A stretch of DNA of 64,000 nt from Motiliproteus sp965230735. GTDB taxonomy: Bacteria > Pseudomonadota > Gammaproteobacteria > Pseudomonadales > Balneatricaceae. Position 1 is the first letter of the stretch; the number at the start of each line of letters is the position of its first letter. The notes under the pieces were generated by a model. That model was not told the DNA's origin, made no database searches, and saw nothing but the letters and a program-made list of their open reading frames with translations. Both the position numbers and the translations under genes were made by a program. The stretch lies in contig NZ_OZ246016.1 in NCBI RefSeq assembly GCF_965230735.1, positions 2,418,001-2,482,000 on the forward strand. The letters run 5' to 3'. This document shows positions 18,080 to 25,355 of this stretch, piece after piece.

Positions 18080-18118
18080 CCCCGGCTCCCACCCGGCTTG
18101 GAACAGGTGGGAGCGGGG
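18080..18118 (-). other. Long intercistronic hairpin between dctP and dctQ
   Basis: The arms CCCCGGCTCCCACC and GGTGGGAGCGGGG pair over 13 bases with one bulged G, enclosing a 12-base loop. No T-run follows. Together with the hairpin at 18121-18144 it fits a transcript-stabilising or partial-termination element that keeps the binding-protein message more abundant than that of the permeases. Confidence 0.6.
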
Positions 18119-18120
18119 AG

Positions 18121-18144
18121 CAACCGGACCCATGGGTTCGGTTG
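18121..18144 (-). other. Second hairpin directly after dctP
   Basis: The arms CAACCGGACCC and GGGTTCGGTTG flank a two-base centre with one mismatch, starting 13 bases after the dctP stop. No T-run follows on the minus strand, so it may be a partial terminator or a mRNA-end stabiliser. Confidence 0.55.
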
Positions 18145-18156
18145 TTTAGAAACAGC

Positions 18157-19230
18157 TTAGTTGGACATGCTGTCCAGGTAAGCCTTATCGGAAATATCAG
18201 TCCATACGCGCGATTTCTCGCGGTAAGCCTTGCGGGATTCGAGAATCTCTTTGGCCAGTTCATCCTTGGCTGCATGCTCGGCCAGCAGCTCTTCGTTGGC
18301 CTTGCGCATGGCGGTCATGACTTCAGCCGGGAAGGTCTTGACCTGGATATTCGGGAACTCGGTTTTCATCTTGGCCCAGTTCTCACTGCTGGCATGAGTG
18401 GCCTGGGTGTACATATCATAAGCGGCGGTGCGCATGGCAACCCGCAGGATCTCCTGCAGATCGGCCGGCAGGCGGTCCCACTTCTTCTTGTTGAACAGGA
18501 ACTGCAGTTCGCTACCCGGCTCGTGCCAGCCGGTGTAGTAGTACGGGGCGATCTTGTGGAAGCCCATGCGCAGATCCAGTGACGGGCCTACCCATTCCAG
18601 TGCGTCGATGGTGCGACGCTCCAACGAGGTGTATAGCTCAGCCGGCGGGATGTTGGTCGGGCTGGCACCCACCTTGGCGAAAATTTCACCGGCAAAGCCC
18701 GGAATCCGCATTTTCAGACCCTGCAGGTCGTCAACCGAGTTGATCTCTTTCTGGAACCAACCGCCCATCTGGTTGGCGGTGTTGCCTCCCGGGAACGACA
18801 TCAGACCGAACGGCTCGTAGACCTTCTGCATCAGCTCCATGCCGCCGCCGTGGTAGAACCAAGCGTATTGTTCAGTTGCGATCATGCCGAACGGCATACT
18901 GGTGAAATACAGGGTGTTCGGGACCTTACCCTTCCAGTAGTACGACGCGGAGTGGCCCATGTCATATTGACCGGCACGGACCATATCGAAGACGCCGAAC
19001 GGTGCCTTGTGTTTGTTGGAGGAATCGATGGTGATTTTCAGGCGACCGTTGGACATCTTCTCGGCCATTGCTGCCATGTTTTTTGAGGCATCGCCGAAGA
19101 TCGGGAAGTTAGGTCCCCAGGTTTCCGCCAGCTTGAGACGGTAGACCTTGTCAGCGGCCTGGGCCGGTAGTGCGATCACGGCTGCGCAGGCTGCGGCCGC
19201 AACCAGCTTGGTGAGTTTCATTTTTAGCAT
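18157..19230 (-). CDS. dctP: TRAP transporter periplasmic substrate-binding protein DctP
   Basis: A 357-residue exported protein. The ATG at 19230 is chosen because AGGAAA lies eight bases upstream and a clean signal peptide (KLTKLVAAAACAAVIALPAQA) follows. A longer open frame to 19380 has no signal-like start. The mature part shows the DctP fold: RLKLAETWGPNFPIFGDASKNMA, the VRAGQYDMGH segment, and LQGLKMRIPGFAGEIFAKVGASP with the conserved arginine that binds the substrate carboxylate. The segment ALEWVGPSLDLRMGFHKIA resembles binding proteins for 2-oxo acids or other monocarboxylates rather than C4 acids, but this is a weak indication. It is the first gene of the TRAP operon. Confidence 0.92.
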   Translation of the reverse strand: MLKMKLTKLVAAAACAAVIALPAQAADKVYRLKLAETWGPNFPIFGDASKNMAAMAEKMSNGRLKITIDSSNKHKAPFGVFDMVRAGQYDMGHSASYYWKGKVPNTLYFTSMPFGMIATEQYAWFYHGGGMELMQKVYEPFGLMSFPGGNTANQMGGWFQKEINSVDDLQGLKMRIPGFAGEIFAKVGASPTNIPPAELYTSLERRTIDALEWVGPSLDLRMGFHKIAPYYYTGWHEPGSELQFLFNKKKWDRLPADLQEILRVAMRTAAYDMYTQATHASSENWAKMKTEFPNIQVKTFPAEVMTAMRKANEELLAEHAAKDELAKEILESRKAYREKSRVWTDISDKAYLDSMSN

Positions 19231-19400
19231 TTTGATTATTTCCTCATCGGATCGAACGATTCGCAAGGCGAACTTATTGTTATTCCCGGACTCGACCCAA
19301 GTGGGTTGGGTGAGCATAGCGCTTGGTGAGTACGGTGAGCCTATCGTCCCAATAAGCGAGTTGAAAAAGTATCCGAACAAATGCGCAGCGGCTGCGAGCT

Positions 19401-19422
19401 ACTACGTAGAGGAGTACGTAGT
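19401..19422. promoter_or_regulatory. Inverted repeat upstream of dctP, possible operator
   Basis: ACTACGTA and TACGTAGT form a perfect 8-base inverted repeat with a six-base spacer, about 170 bases upstream of the dctP start. Symmetric sites of this size are typical for dimeric regulators, and the NarL-type regulator encoded beyond the TRAP operon is a candidate. A run of T's on its plus-strand side also allows a terminator-like reading. Confidence 0.35.
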
Positions 19423-19626
19423 TTTACTGAGGAAAATGCGTTTAAAATCGACAACTTAGACTAAGGTCGAATCGGGTTCCTTAGAGGCCGAGCTGTGCTG
19501 CTTCAGCACAACGGAAGATCGGGAAGATTTCTAGCCGGCACTGCCTCGGTTCGTCAATGGCGGTGATCAGTTGACCGCACGACAAGGTGCGCCAGGCGAT
19601 TTCAGGCTAAGCGACCGAGTACTGCA

Positions 19627-19651
19627 CCGTCTGGCATCGACCACCAGACGG
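19627..19651 (-). terminator. Possible terminator of the XrtA core operon
   Basis: The arms CCGTCTGG and CCAGACGG pair perfectly with a nine-base loop, 22 bases after the stop of the PLP decarboxylase gene. No T-run follows on the minus strand, so intrinsic termination is uncertain. Confidence 0.35.
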
Positions 19652-19672
19652 CTGCTCGATTCAGGCGAAGCC

Positions 19673-20905
19673 TTAGAGAAAGACTTCAACCACTTCCGGG
19701 TGGCTCAGAAAGCCTTGGGGGCTGGCGCTGAAACCGTAGGCGCCGGACTGGCGGACCAGGATCAGATCACCGACTTCGCAACGGGGCAGCTCGACCTTGT
19801 CGGCGACAATATCCAACGGGGTGCACAGTGGGCCGACCACGGTGACCAGTTCGGTTTCACCGCTTGGGTTGGCGGGAATCGCCTCGACCGGGTAATTCTT
19901 GCGGATCACCTGGCCGAAGTTTCCGGAATTGGACAGGTGGTGGTGCAGACCGCCGTTGGTGACCAGATAAGTGGTGCCGCGGGAGACTTTCTTGTCGATC
20001 ACCTGACAGACATAGAGCCCCGCTTCGCCGACCAGATAGCGGCCCAGCTCCATCACGATTTCGGTATCGGGCGCGATCGCCTGGAAGCTGGCCAGTTCGG
20101 TTCGCAGGTTGTCGGCCACCGATGCCAACTCAAGCGGCTTTTCGCCGGGAAAGTAGGGAATACCCAGACCGCCACCGATATTGACGAACCGTAGCGCCAG
20201 CTGGTGTTGCTCGATCAGTTCGGCAGCCAGTTGCATCACACCGCTATGGGCTTCACAAATTGCTTCGGGTTTCAGGTTTTGCGAACCGGTAAACAGGTGC
20301 AGACCTTCGGGTTCGATACCGTTTTCTCGCGCCAGTGCGATCGCTTCGGTCAGTTGCTCGGTGTCGATGCCGAAGGGCTTGGCGCCGCCGGTCATCTTCA
20401 TGCCGGAGGCCTTGAGCTCGAAGGCCGGGTTAACCCGCAATGCCAACCGGGCCTGCTGACCCAGCCGGGTGGCCGCATCGGCGGTCTGCCGGATCTGCTG
20501 CATCGATTCGCAATTGACGACGATGCCGGCAGCCACGGAGGCGCTAATCTCCTCCGGCGACTTGCCCGGACCGGCAAAACTGATCTCGGCGGGCTCGGTG
20601 CCGGTAGCCAAGGCGACCCGAAGTTCGCGCTGTGACGCGACATCCAAACCATCCATCAAACCGGCAAGGTGGTTTACCACGGCCGGCATCGGATTGGCTT
20701 TGATGGCGTAGTGCAGTTTGATGGCGTCGGGCAGGGCTGCCCGAAGGTTGGCTACGGTTTCGTTGATACGGCTGCGATCGTAGGCATAGTAGGGTGTTTG
20801 CCCGGCAATCGCGGCGACCTGTTGCAGGGAATGGCCGTTGACCAGCGGAGCGCCGTTTCGGCGCTGATTCCAGGTACTGTGATGGCTTGGTTTGCTGCTG
20901 GTCAT
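19673..20905 (-). CDS. PLP-dependent decarboxylase, exosortase A system-associated (TIGR03099 type)
   Basis: A 410-residue member of the ornithine/diaminopimelate decarboxylase fold-type III family. The PLP lysine is Lys69 in HYAIKANPMPAV. The glycine-rich phosphate site is FVNIGGGLGIPYFPGEKP. The C-terminal active-site part is VVGPLCTPLDIVADKVELP, with the conserved cysteine, and SGAYGFSASPQGFLSH. Members with this sequence pattern occur next to exosortase A and the AMP ligase encoded just upstream. The biochemical substrate is not established; an amino-acid-derived substrate is expected from the fold. It is the last gene of the femAB-xrtA-ligase-decarboxylase operon, 77 bases behind the ligase. 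Confidence 0.92.
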   Translation of the reverse strand: MTSSKPSHHSTWNQRRNGAPLVNGHSLQQVAAIAGQTPYYAYDRSRINETVANLRAALPDAIKLHYAIKANPMPAVVNHLAGLMDGLDVASQRELRVALATGTEPAEISFAGPGKSPEEISASVAAGIVVNCESMQQIRQTADAATRLGQQARLALRVNPAFELKASGMKMTGGAKPFGIDTEQLTEAIALARENGIEPEGLHLFTGSQNLKPEAICEAHSGVMQLAAELIEQHQLALRFVNIGGGLGIPYFPGEKPLELASVADNLRTELASFQAIAPDTEIVMELGRYLVGEAGLYVCQVIDKKVSRGTTYLVTNGGLHHHLSNSGNFGQVIRKNYPVEAIPANPSGETELVTVVGPLCTPLDIVADKVELPRCEVGDLILVRQSGAYGFSASPQGFLSHPEVVEVFL

Positions 20906-20953
20906 GGTGATTCTCTGCGGTGATAGCGGTAATTCGGTTATAGGACGGGGTCG

Positions 20954-20969
20954 GTCAACTCAAGTGCCA
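20954..20969 (-). promoter_or_regulatory. Possible sigma-54-type promoter before the PLP decarboxylase gene
   Basis: On the minus strand TGGCACT-TGAG-TTGAC matches the -24 element fully. At -12 the usual GC is replaced by GA, with the correct ten-base spacing. It ends about 49 bases before the start codon. XrtA systems are often controlled by PrsR with sigma-54, which makes the site worth noting, but the -12 mismatch is serious. Confidence 0.25.
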
Positions 20970-20982
20970 GGATTGCACGCTG

Positions 20983-22572
20983 TTATCCATGATTGAATTG
21001 CTCGGCATAGCGCTCGGCCAGCTGTTTGCGATCAAATTTGCCATTGGGGTTGCGCGGTAACGGGCCCTCGATCTCGATGATCGCCTGCGGATGCATAAAG
21101 TTGGGCAGTTCACTGCGGTAGCGTTTGGTCAGTTCGGCGCAGGGATTGTCCGAATCGGGCTGCGGGCTGAACAACACCAGGATACCCTGGCCCAGGGTCG
21201 GATGGGGCAAGCCCAACGCAACGGCATCTTCGACCAGACCGGAGCTATAGGCCACCTCCTCGATTTCGCTGGGGCTGACCCGGTAGCCGGAGGTCTTGAT
21301 CATCTCATCCTGGCGTCCGACGAAATACAGGTAGCCCTCTTCGTCACGTTTGGCACTGTCGCCGGACCAGACCGCGATATCGTCGAACACCACCCCATCT
21401 GGGCCGGGAACCGGCTTGAATCGCTCGGCGGTGCGGGCCGGATCGTTCCAGTACCCCTGGCTGACCAGCGGTCCCCGATGGACCAGCTCGCCGATCTCGT
21501 TGGCTTCGCATTCGGTCCCGTCTTCACGCAGAATCATCACCTGGGCATTGGGGATCGCTTTACCGATCGAGCCCGGCTTGCGATCGACATCGGCCGGTGG
21601 CAGATAGGTGGAACGGAACGCCTCGGTCAGACCGTACATCAGGAAAGGCTCGGCCTTGCCGAAGGTGGCGCGAAGCTTGTTCAGCAGGGACTGAGGCATA
21701 TGGCCGCCGGTATTGGCGAAATAGCGTACCGAAGCGGCGGCTTCGTCGGTCCATTTCAGGTTGGCGATCTGATGCCATAACGGCGGTACGGCGGTGATAC
21801 CGGTTACCCGATGCTTGACCACCTGCTTCATTACGTCATTGGGCAGCAGGTAATCCAGCAGGATGCAGCAGGCGCCGCTGGCGAAGGCGGTGGTGATCTG
21901 ACTCAGGCCTGCGTCGAAACTCAGCGGCAGCACTGCCAGTATCCGGTCCTGCTCATGATTGCCAATATAGCTGGCGACACTCTGGGCACCAACAACCAGG
22001 TTGCGGTGCGATAACACCACCCCTTTGGGTTTGCCGGTGCTGCCCGAGGTATAGAGGATAGCCGCCAGATCGCTGTCGGTACCGAGCGGTAATCGGGGAT
22101 GTTCCGAGGTCGTATCCAACAGCCCGGTCCAGTTCAGGACGCTGAAGGGAAGCGGCTTCGGTGTGTCGAGCTGGCCATCGTCAACCAGAACCAGCAGACG
22201 TAGGTCGTGACAGTGTTGTAACTGGGGTAACAGCTGCTGGGCTCTAGCCCTATTGGTGATCAGTACCCGGGCATTGCAGTCGGACAGTATATGGCCGACC
22301 TGAGGCGCCTTGAGCACCGGGTTGACCGGTACAAAGCAACCACCGGCGGCACTGGTCGCGAATATCGACGCGACGGTTTCGACTTGTTTGGGCAGGTAGA
22401 CGGCAACGCGTTCACCTGGTCGCAAGTCTTGGGCCAGCAGCGCGCCTGCCAGTTGTTCAGTCTGCTGCCATAGCTGTGCGTAGCTCAGTGACTGTTGCTT
22501 ATGTACCAGTGCCTCTGCATCGGGGCGGAGTCGGGCCTGTTGAGTCAGCAGATGGTGGAACAAGAAATACAT
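20983..22572 (-). CDS. Acyl-CoA ligase (AMP-forming), exosortase A system-associated (TIGR03098 type)
   Basis: A 529-residue adenylate-forming enzyme. The ATP-binding P-loop is AILYTSGSTGKPKGVVLSH near residue 170. The adenine-binding motif is MYGLTEAF, and the hinge region has WSGDSAKRDEEGYLYFVGRQDEMIKTSGYRVSP-like sequence near 415-445. The catalytic lysine lies in PNGKFDRKQLAE at the C-terminus. It activates a carboxylic acid as acyl-AMP and passes it to CoA or to a carrier protein. The XrtA-associated acyl carrier protein encoded at 27191 is a likely acceptor (inference). The gene lies 31 bases after xrtA in the same operon. Confidence 0.93.
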   Translation of the reverse strand: MYFLFHHLLTQQARLRPDAEALVHKQQSLSYAQLWQQTEQLAGALLAQDLRPGERVAVYLPKQVETVASIFATSAAGGCFVPVNPVLKAPQVGHILSDCNARVLITNRARAQQLLPQLQHCHDLRLLVLVDDGQLDTPKPLPFSVLNWTGLLDTTSEHPRLPLGTDSDLAAILYTSGSTGKPKGVVLSHRNLVVGAQSVASYIGNHEQDRILAVLPLSFDAGLSQITTAFASGACCILLDYLLPNDVMKQVVKHRVTGITAVPPLWHQIANLKWTDEAAASVRYFANTGGHMPQSLLNKLRATFGKAEPFLMYGLTEAFRSTYLPPADVDRKPGSIGKAIPNAQVMILREDGTECEANEIGELVHRGPLVSQGYWNDPARTAERFKPVPGPDGVVFDDIAVWSGDSAKRDEEGYLYFVGRQDEMIKTSGYRVSPSEIEEVAYSSGLVEDAVALGLPHPTLGQGILVLFSPQPDSDNPCAELTKRYRSELPNFMHPQAIIEIEGPLPRNPNGKFDRKQLAERYAEQFNHG

Positions 22573-22603
22573 ACCGGTTTCCGTGGTCGGGCTGTTATCT
22601 GGG

Positions 22604-24148
22604 TTAGCGTTGCTTGAGCAGCTGTTGGTCCAATTGCTCGATAAACTGCTGCATCCGTTGATCGGCGCGAGTCGAGTCTTCGTAGTCGGTGCTGATTAAC
22701 GTAACCAGGCTCGGGTGAGGGTTGCCGCTCAGTCGATTGAGCCCCTGCAGCAATTTCACCTTCAGCGGGTTGATGGCCGTTTCACCGTTGACGCCGTACC
22801 AGTGCCAGGTACGGCGCTGGACTCCCTGCAGATGGCGAAGCTCGGTTTCCACCACCGGGAAGGGCTGGTCGCCGATCTGCAGCTGGCGCAGCTGCTGACT
22901 TTGAATGGTCCAGGCCGGTGCGGTTTCAATCCGATTGTTCTGGTTGATCAGCTCCTTACCTTGGGTTTCGTTGCGGTAGCGGGCGATATACAGACCGATG
23001 GCATCGAGCTGATCGTTCGGTTCCCCGTTGCGGTAACTCTGTTTTACCACTTCATCGGCACCCTGGTAGCGGGGTGCCCAGGGGCTGCTCAATCCTGCAA
23101 CCGGCTGCCAGGGCGATTGTGGTAACTGTAACTCGGCCAGAGCCGCTTCTGCTTCGGTGTGCTGCAGCTGGAAACCCGACCAACCGACGCCGAGAAACAG
23201 CGTCAGTGTCAGTACGCTGATCAGATAGCGGCTGGAGGGAGCGGGGATGGCCAGGGGTTGACGTATCTGGGCAGGGGCTGCTTCGGGGTCACGCCAGAAA
23301 CTACCGAGCCAAAACATCAGCGCCATGACCATACCGAAGAACAGCCAGCCGTAGACCAGATGGTCGACCCCGGTGGCGTATTTCATCTCAGACAGGTGGG
23401 CGATGATGACGATCAGGTAGGCGCGCACACCGTTGGCCAGGATAGGCACCAGCAGAGAGGCCAGCATGAAAATCAGCCGGGTGCGGACACGGGTGTAGTT
23501 GAGGTAGGCGTACAGGGTACCCACCGCCAGAGAAGCTATCAGGTAACGGATTCCGGAACAGGCTTCTGCAACTTCGAATTTGCCGGTCGGAATCTCGATA
23601 AACAGACCGTTGATATAGACCGGAATGCCGGTGAGTCGCAGCGCTTTAACGGTGATATCGGCGGTAACCTGCTGCAACATCGGGGTCAGCTCTTCGCCGA
23701 TCGGCACCATAAACAGCAGATACAGAATAGGAAACAACAGGGCCCAAAACAGATGTAGCCCCAGCAGTGCCGGGATCAGGCAGATGAGAATCCCGACGGC
23801 GGCCAGCTGGTGCAGTGCGGCGATGTCGGTGGCCAGCGCCAGCAGCCAAACCAGGCAGCCGATCAGCATCGCCGCCAGGGCCAACCAGGAACTGCCCAGA
23901 GGGATGGCGGGCAGCCGGTCTCGCTGACGCCAGACCAGCCAGATGCTGATCAGCGGGATAAACATGCCGTGGGCAAAGGTGTCTGAGCGCCACCAGATGG
24001 CCGCCATCGAACTCAGGCTGGGCCAGAATACCCAACCATAAACTGCCAGCGCAGCGAGTAATAACAGCAGCGGCTGCAAACCCGGCGGGTTGGCGGCACG
24101 GGGAGTACTGTCCGTGGTTGCCGGCGGTTGCTTCAGGGATTGATTCAT
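22604..24148 (-). CDS. xrtA: Exosortase A fused to EpsI domain (XrtA/EpsH)
   Basis: A 514-residue inner-membrane protein. Residues about 25-300 form the polytopic exosortase A with about eight helices. The catalytic Cys is near 197 in EVAEACSGIRYL, Arg near 242 in NGVRAYLIV, and His near 251 in IIAHLSE. The C-terminal part (about 310-514) is a periplasmic EpsI-type domain (QLPQSPWQPVAGL, RHLQGVQRRTWHWYGVNG). Exosortase A recognises the C-terminal PEP-CTERM signal of exported proteins, cleaves it and is thought to transfer them to a cell-surface anchor. The gene starts nine bases after the FemAB-like gene. It anchors the identity of the whole 40-kb locus. Confidence 0.97.
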   Translation of the reverse strand: MNQSLKQPPATTDSTPRAANPPGLQPLLLLLAALAVYGWVFWPSLSSMAAIWWRSDTFAHGMFIPLISIWLVWRQRDRLPAIPLGSSWLALAAMLIGCLVWLLALATDIAALHQLAAVGILICLIPALLGLHLFWALLFPILYLLFMVPIGEELTPMLQQVTADITVKALRLTGIPVYINGLFIEIPTGKFEVAEACSGIRYLIASLAVGTLYAYLNYTRVRTRLIFMLASLLVPILANGVRAYLIVIIAHLSEMKYATGVDHLVYGWLFFGMVMALMFWLGSFWRDPEAAPAQIRQPLAIPAPSSRYLISVLTLTLFLGVGWSGFQLQHTEAEAALAELQLPQSPWQPVAGLSSPWAPRYQGADEVVKQSYRNGEPNDQLDAIGLYIARYRNETQGKELINQNNRIETAPAWTIQSQQLRQLQIGDQPFPVVETELRHLQGVQRRTWHWYGVNGETAINPLKVKLLQGLNRLSGNPHPSLVTLISTDYEDSTRADQRMQQFIEQLDQQLLKQR

Positions 24149-24157
24149 ACCGCTACT

Positions 24158-25192
24158 TTAACCCAGATACTTTGACAGTACCGGCCCCAGTAATTGAGAA
24201 AGTTTCAGGGGAAGTTTCTGCCAGGCACTGATGAAGTACTTGTATTTAGGGTTGTTGGGGCTGATATCCGGGACCTGATCGGCCTTGACCAGATGGTATT
24301 CGTAAACCAGGGGTTCGGGAGTGAAACCCCAGTGACGCTTGTAATTGTAGGGCCCGCTATCGTTCTTACTGCGGCCGAAATCATAGGTTTTAAAGCCCTT
24401 GGCCACCGCCCTGCGAATCTGATCCCAGTACATAAAATCCATCGACTTTAACCCTCGAGACTCGGGTAAGCCGCCGCCGTAGTAGGGCAGTACTTCGTCG
24501 CGGAAATAGAAACTCATCAGACTCGATCGCGGCTGCTTATCCTGAAAGATGGTAACCACTTCGCAGTCGTCGCCGAACTCCCGCTGCAAGGCTTCAAAAA
24601 ATTTACGCGAGAATACCGGGGTGCCGAGATTTCTGACGCTGGTGGAGTAGATGTCGAAGAAATTATCGAGTCCCTGCTCCAGTTTGGCTTCATGTTCGTT
24701 TTTGATGCTTTGACGAATTACCGCGCGCTGTTTGCGTTTCATCGCCATCAGGTTCGGCTCTTCTTCCGGATCAAGCAGTCGACGGAAAGTGGAGTGTTTG
24801 CTTTTGCTCGGCCAACCATCGGTTTGGGGCTGACGGTGACGCAGCTCAAGATAATCGACCCCGAGTTGCTCGGCCAGCGATTGGGCTTTGCTCAACAGGG
24901 CCTGACGAGCTTCATCGTTGGCAGCCACCACGCCCCCGTAGACACAAAACGGTGTTGAGACTAAAGAATGACCAAAGAGTAAACTCTTGACTTCAAACAG
25001 CGGCAGTACGCCGGTAACCTCGCCATCTTGTTCGGCATAGAGGTAGTGGGGGCGGTGACCAATGCTGTCGGCAATAACCCGCATCCAGCCGGCTCGGTGG
25101 AAGAAGGTGGCGTCGTTGTTGGCGATCACGAACTGATCCCAGCGCTCTGAGTCGTTATCGGCCTGATGGGTCAGGGTATGGATGGCAACCAA
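24158..25192 (-). CDS. FemAB-like protein, XrtA/PEP-CTERM system-associated (TIGR03019 type)
   Basis: A 344-residue cytoplasmic protein of the FemAB/GNAT superfamily. Typical segments are NNDATFFHRAGWMRVI near the N-terminus, the KRKQRAVIRQSIKNEHEA helix near 150, YYGGGLPESRGLKSMDFMYW and FKTYDFGRSKNDSGPYNYK in the acceptor domain. FemAB proteins transfer amino acids from aminoacyl-tRNA; the XrtA-linked subgroup has no proven substrate. The start is a TTG at 25192 with AAGGA eight bases upstream, and no ATG lies near the conserved N-terminus. It is the first gene of the XrtA core operon and faces the divergent asparagine-synthetase-like gene across 163 bases. Confidence 0.92.
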   Translation of the reverse strand: MVAIHTLTHQADNDSERWDQFVIANNDATFFHRAGWMRVIADSIGHRPHYLYAEQDGEVTGVLPLFEVKSLLFGHSLVSTPFCVYGGVVAANDEARQALLSKAQSLAEQLGVDYLELRHRQPQTDGWPSKSKHSTFRRLLDPEEEPNLMAMKRKQRAVIRQSIKNEHEAKLEQGLDNFFDIYSTSVRNLGTPVFSRKFFEALQREFGDDCEVVTIFQDKQPRSSLMSFYFRDEVLPYYGGGLPESRGLKSMDFMYWDQIRRAVAKGFKTYDFGRSKNDSGPYNYKRHWGFTPEPLVYEYHLVKADQVPDISPNNPKYKYFISAWQKLPLKLSQLLGPVLSKYLG

Positions 25193-25355
25193 GATTAATT
25201 CCTTTTAGGGCGCTCGAAGAGCCACAAAGCTAGCAGAATTAGCTTCAAACTCAAGCTGTAGAGCCCCCTTAAAGGGCCCGGCCACGATAAAACGTAGTTG
25301 ATGTAAGGCGGACATTAAGCTATTTAGTCTTCTCTTTCGGCCGGGTTGCAGTTTC
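25193..25355. promoter_or_regulatory. Divergent promoter region of the two XrtA operons
   Basis: These 163 bases separate the femAB-xrtA operon (minus) from the amidotransferase-ACP-hydrolase operon (plus), so both promoters should be here. I could not fix -35/-10 or sigma-54 elements with confidence. A GC-rich imperfect palindrome (CCCTT/AAGGG) lies near 25268-25280. Confidence 0.4.

Larger units (their letters stand above)
19231..19672. other. Intergenic region between the PLP decarboxylase gene and dctP
   Basis: No gene is supported in these 442 bases. It separates the end of the XrtA core operon from the start of the TRAP operon, both on the minus strand. It should therefore contain the XrtA operon's end signal and the dctP promoter. 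Two inverted repeats in it are listed separately. Confidence 0.5.

Noticed and set aside
19231..19380. Upstream extension of DctP
   Set aside because: It would bury the signal peptide about 50 residues inside the protein; the ATG at 19230 has a good ribosome-binding site.
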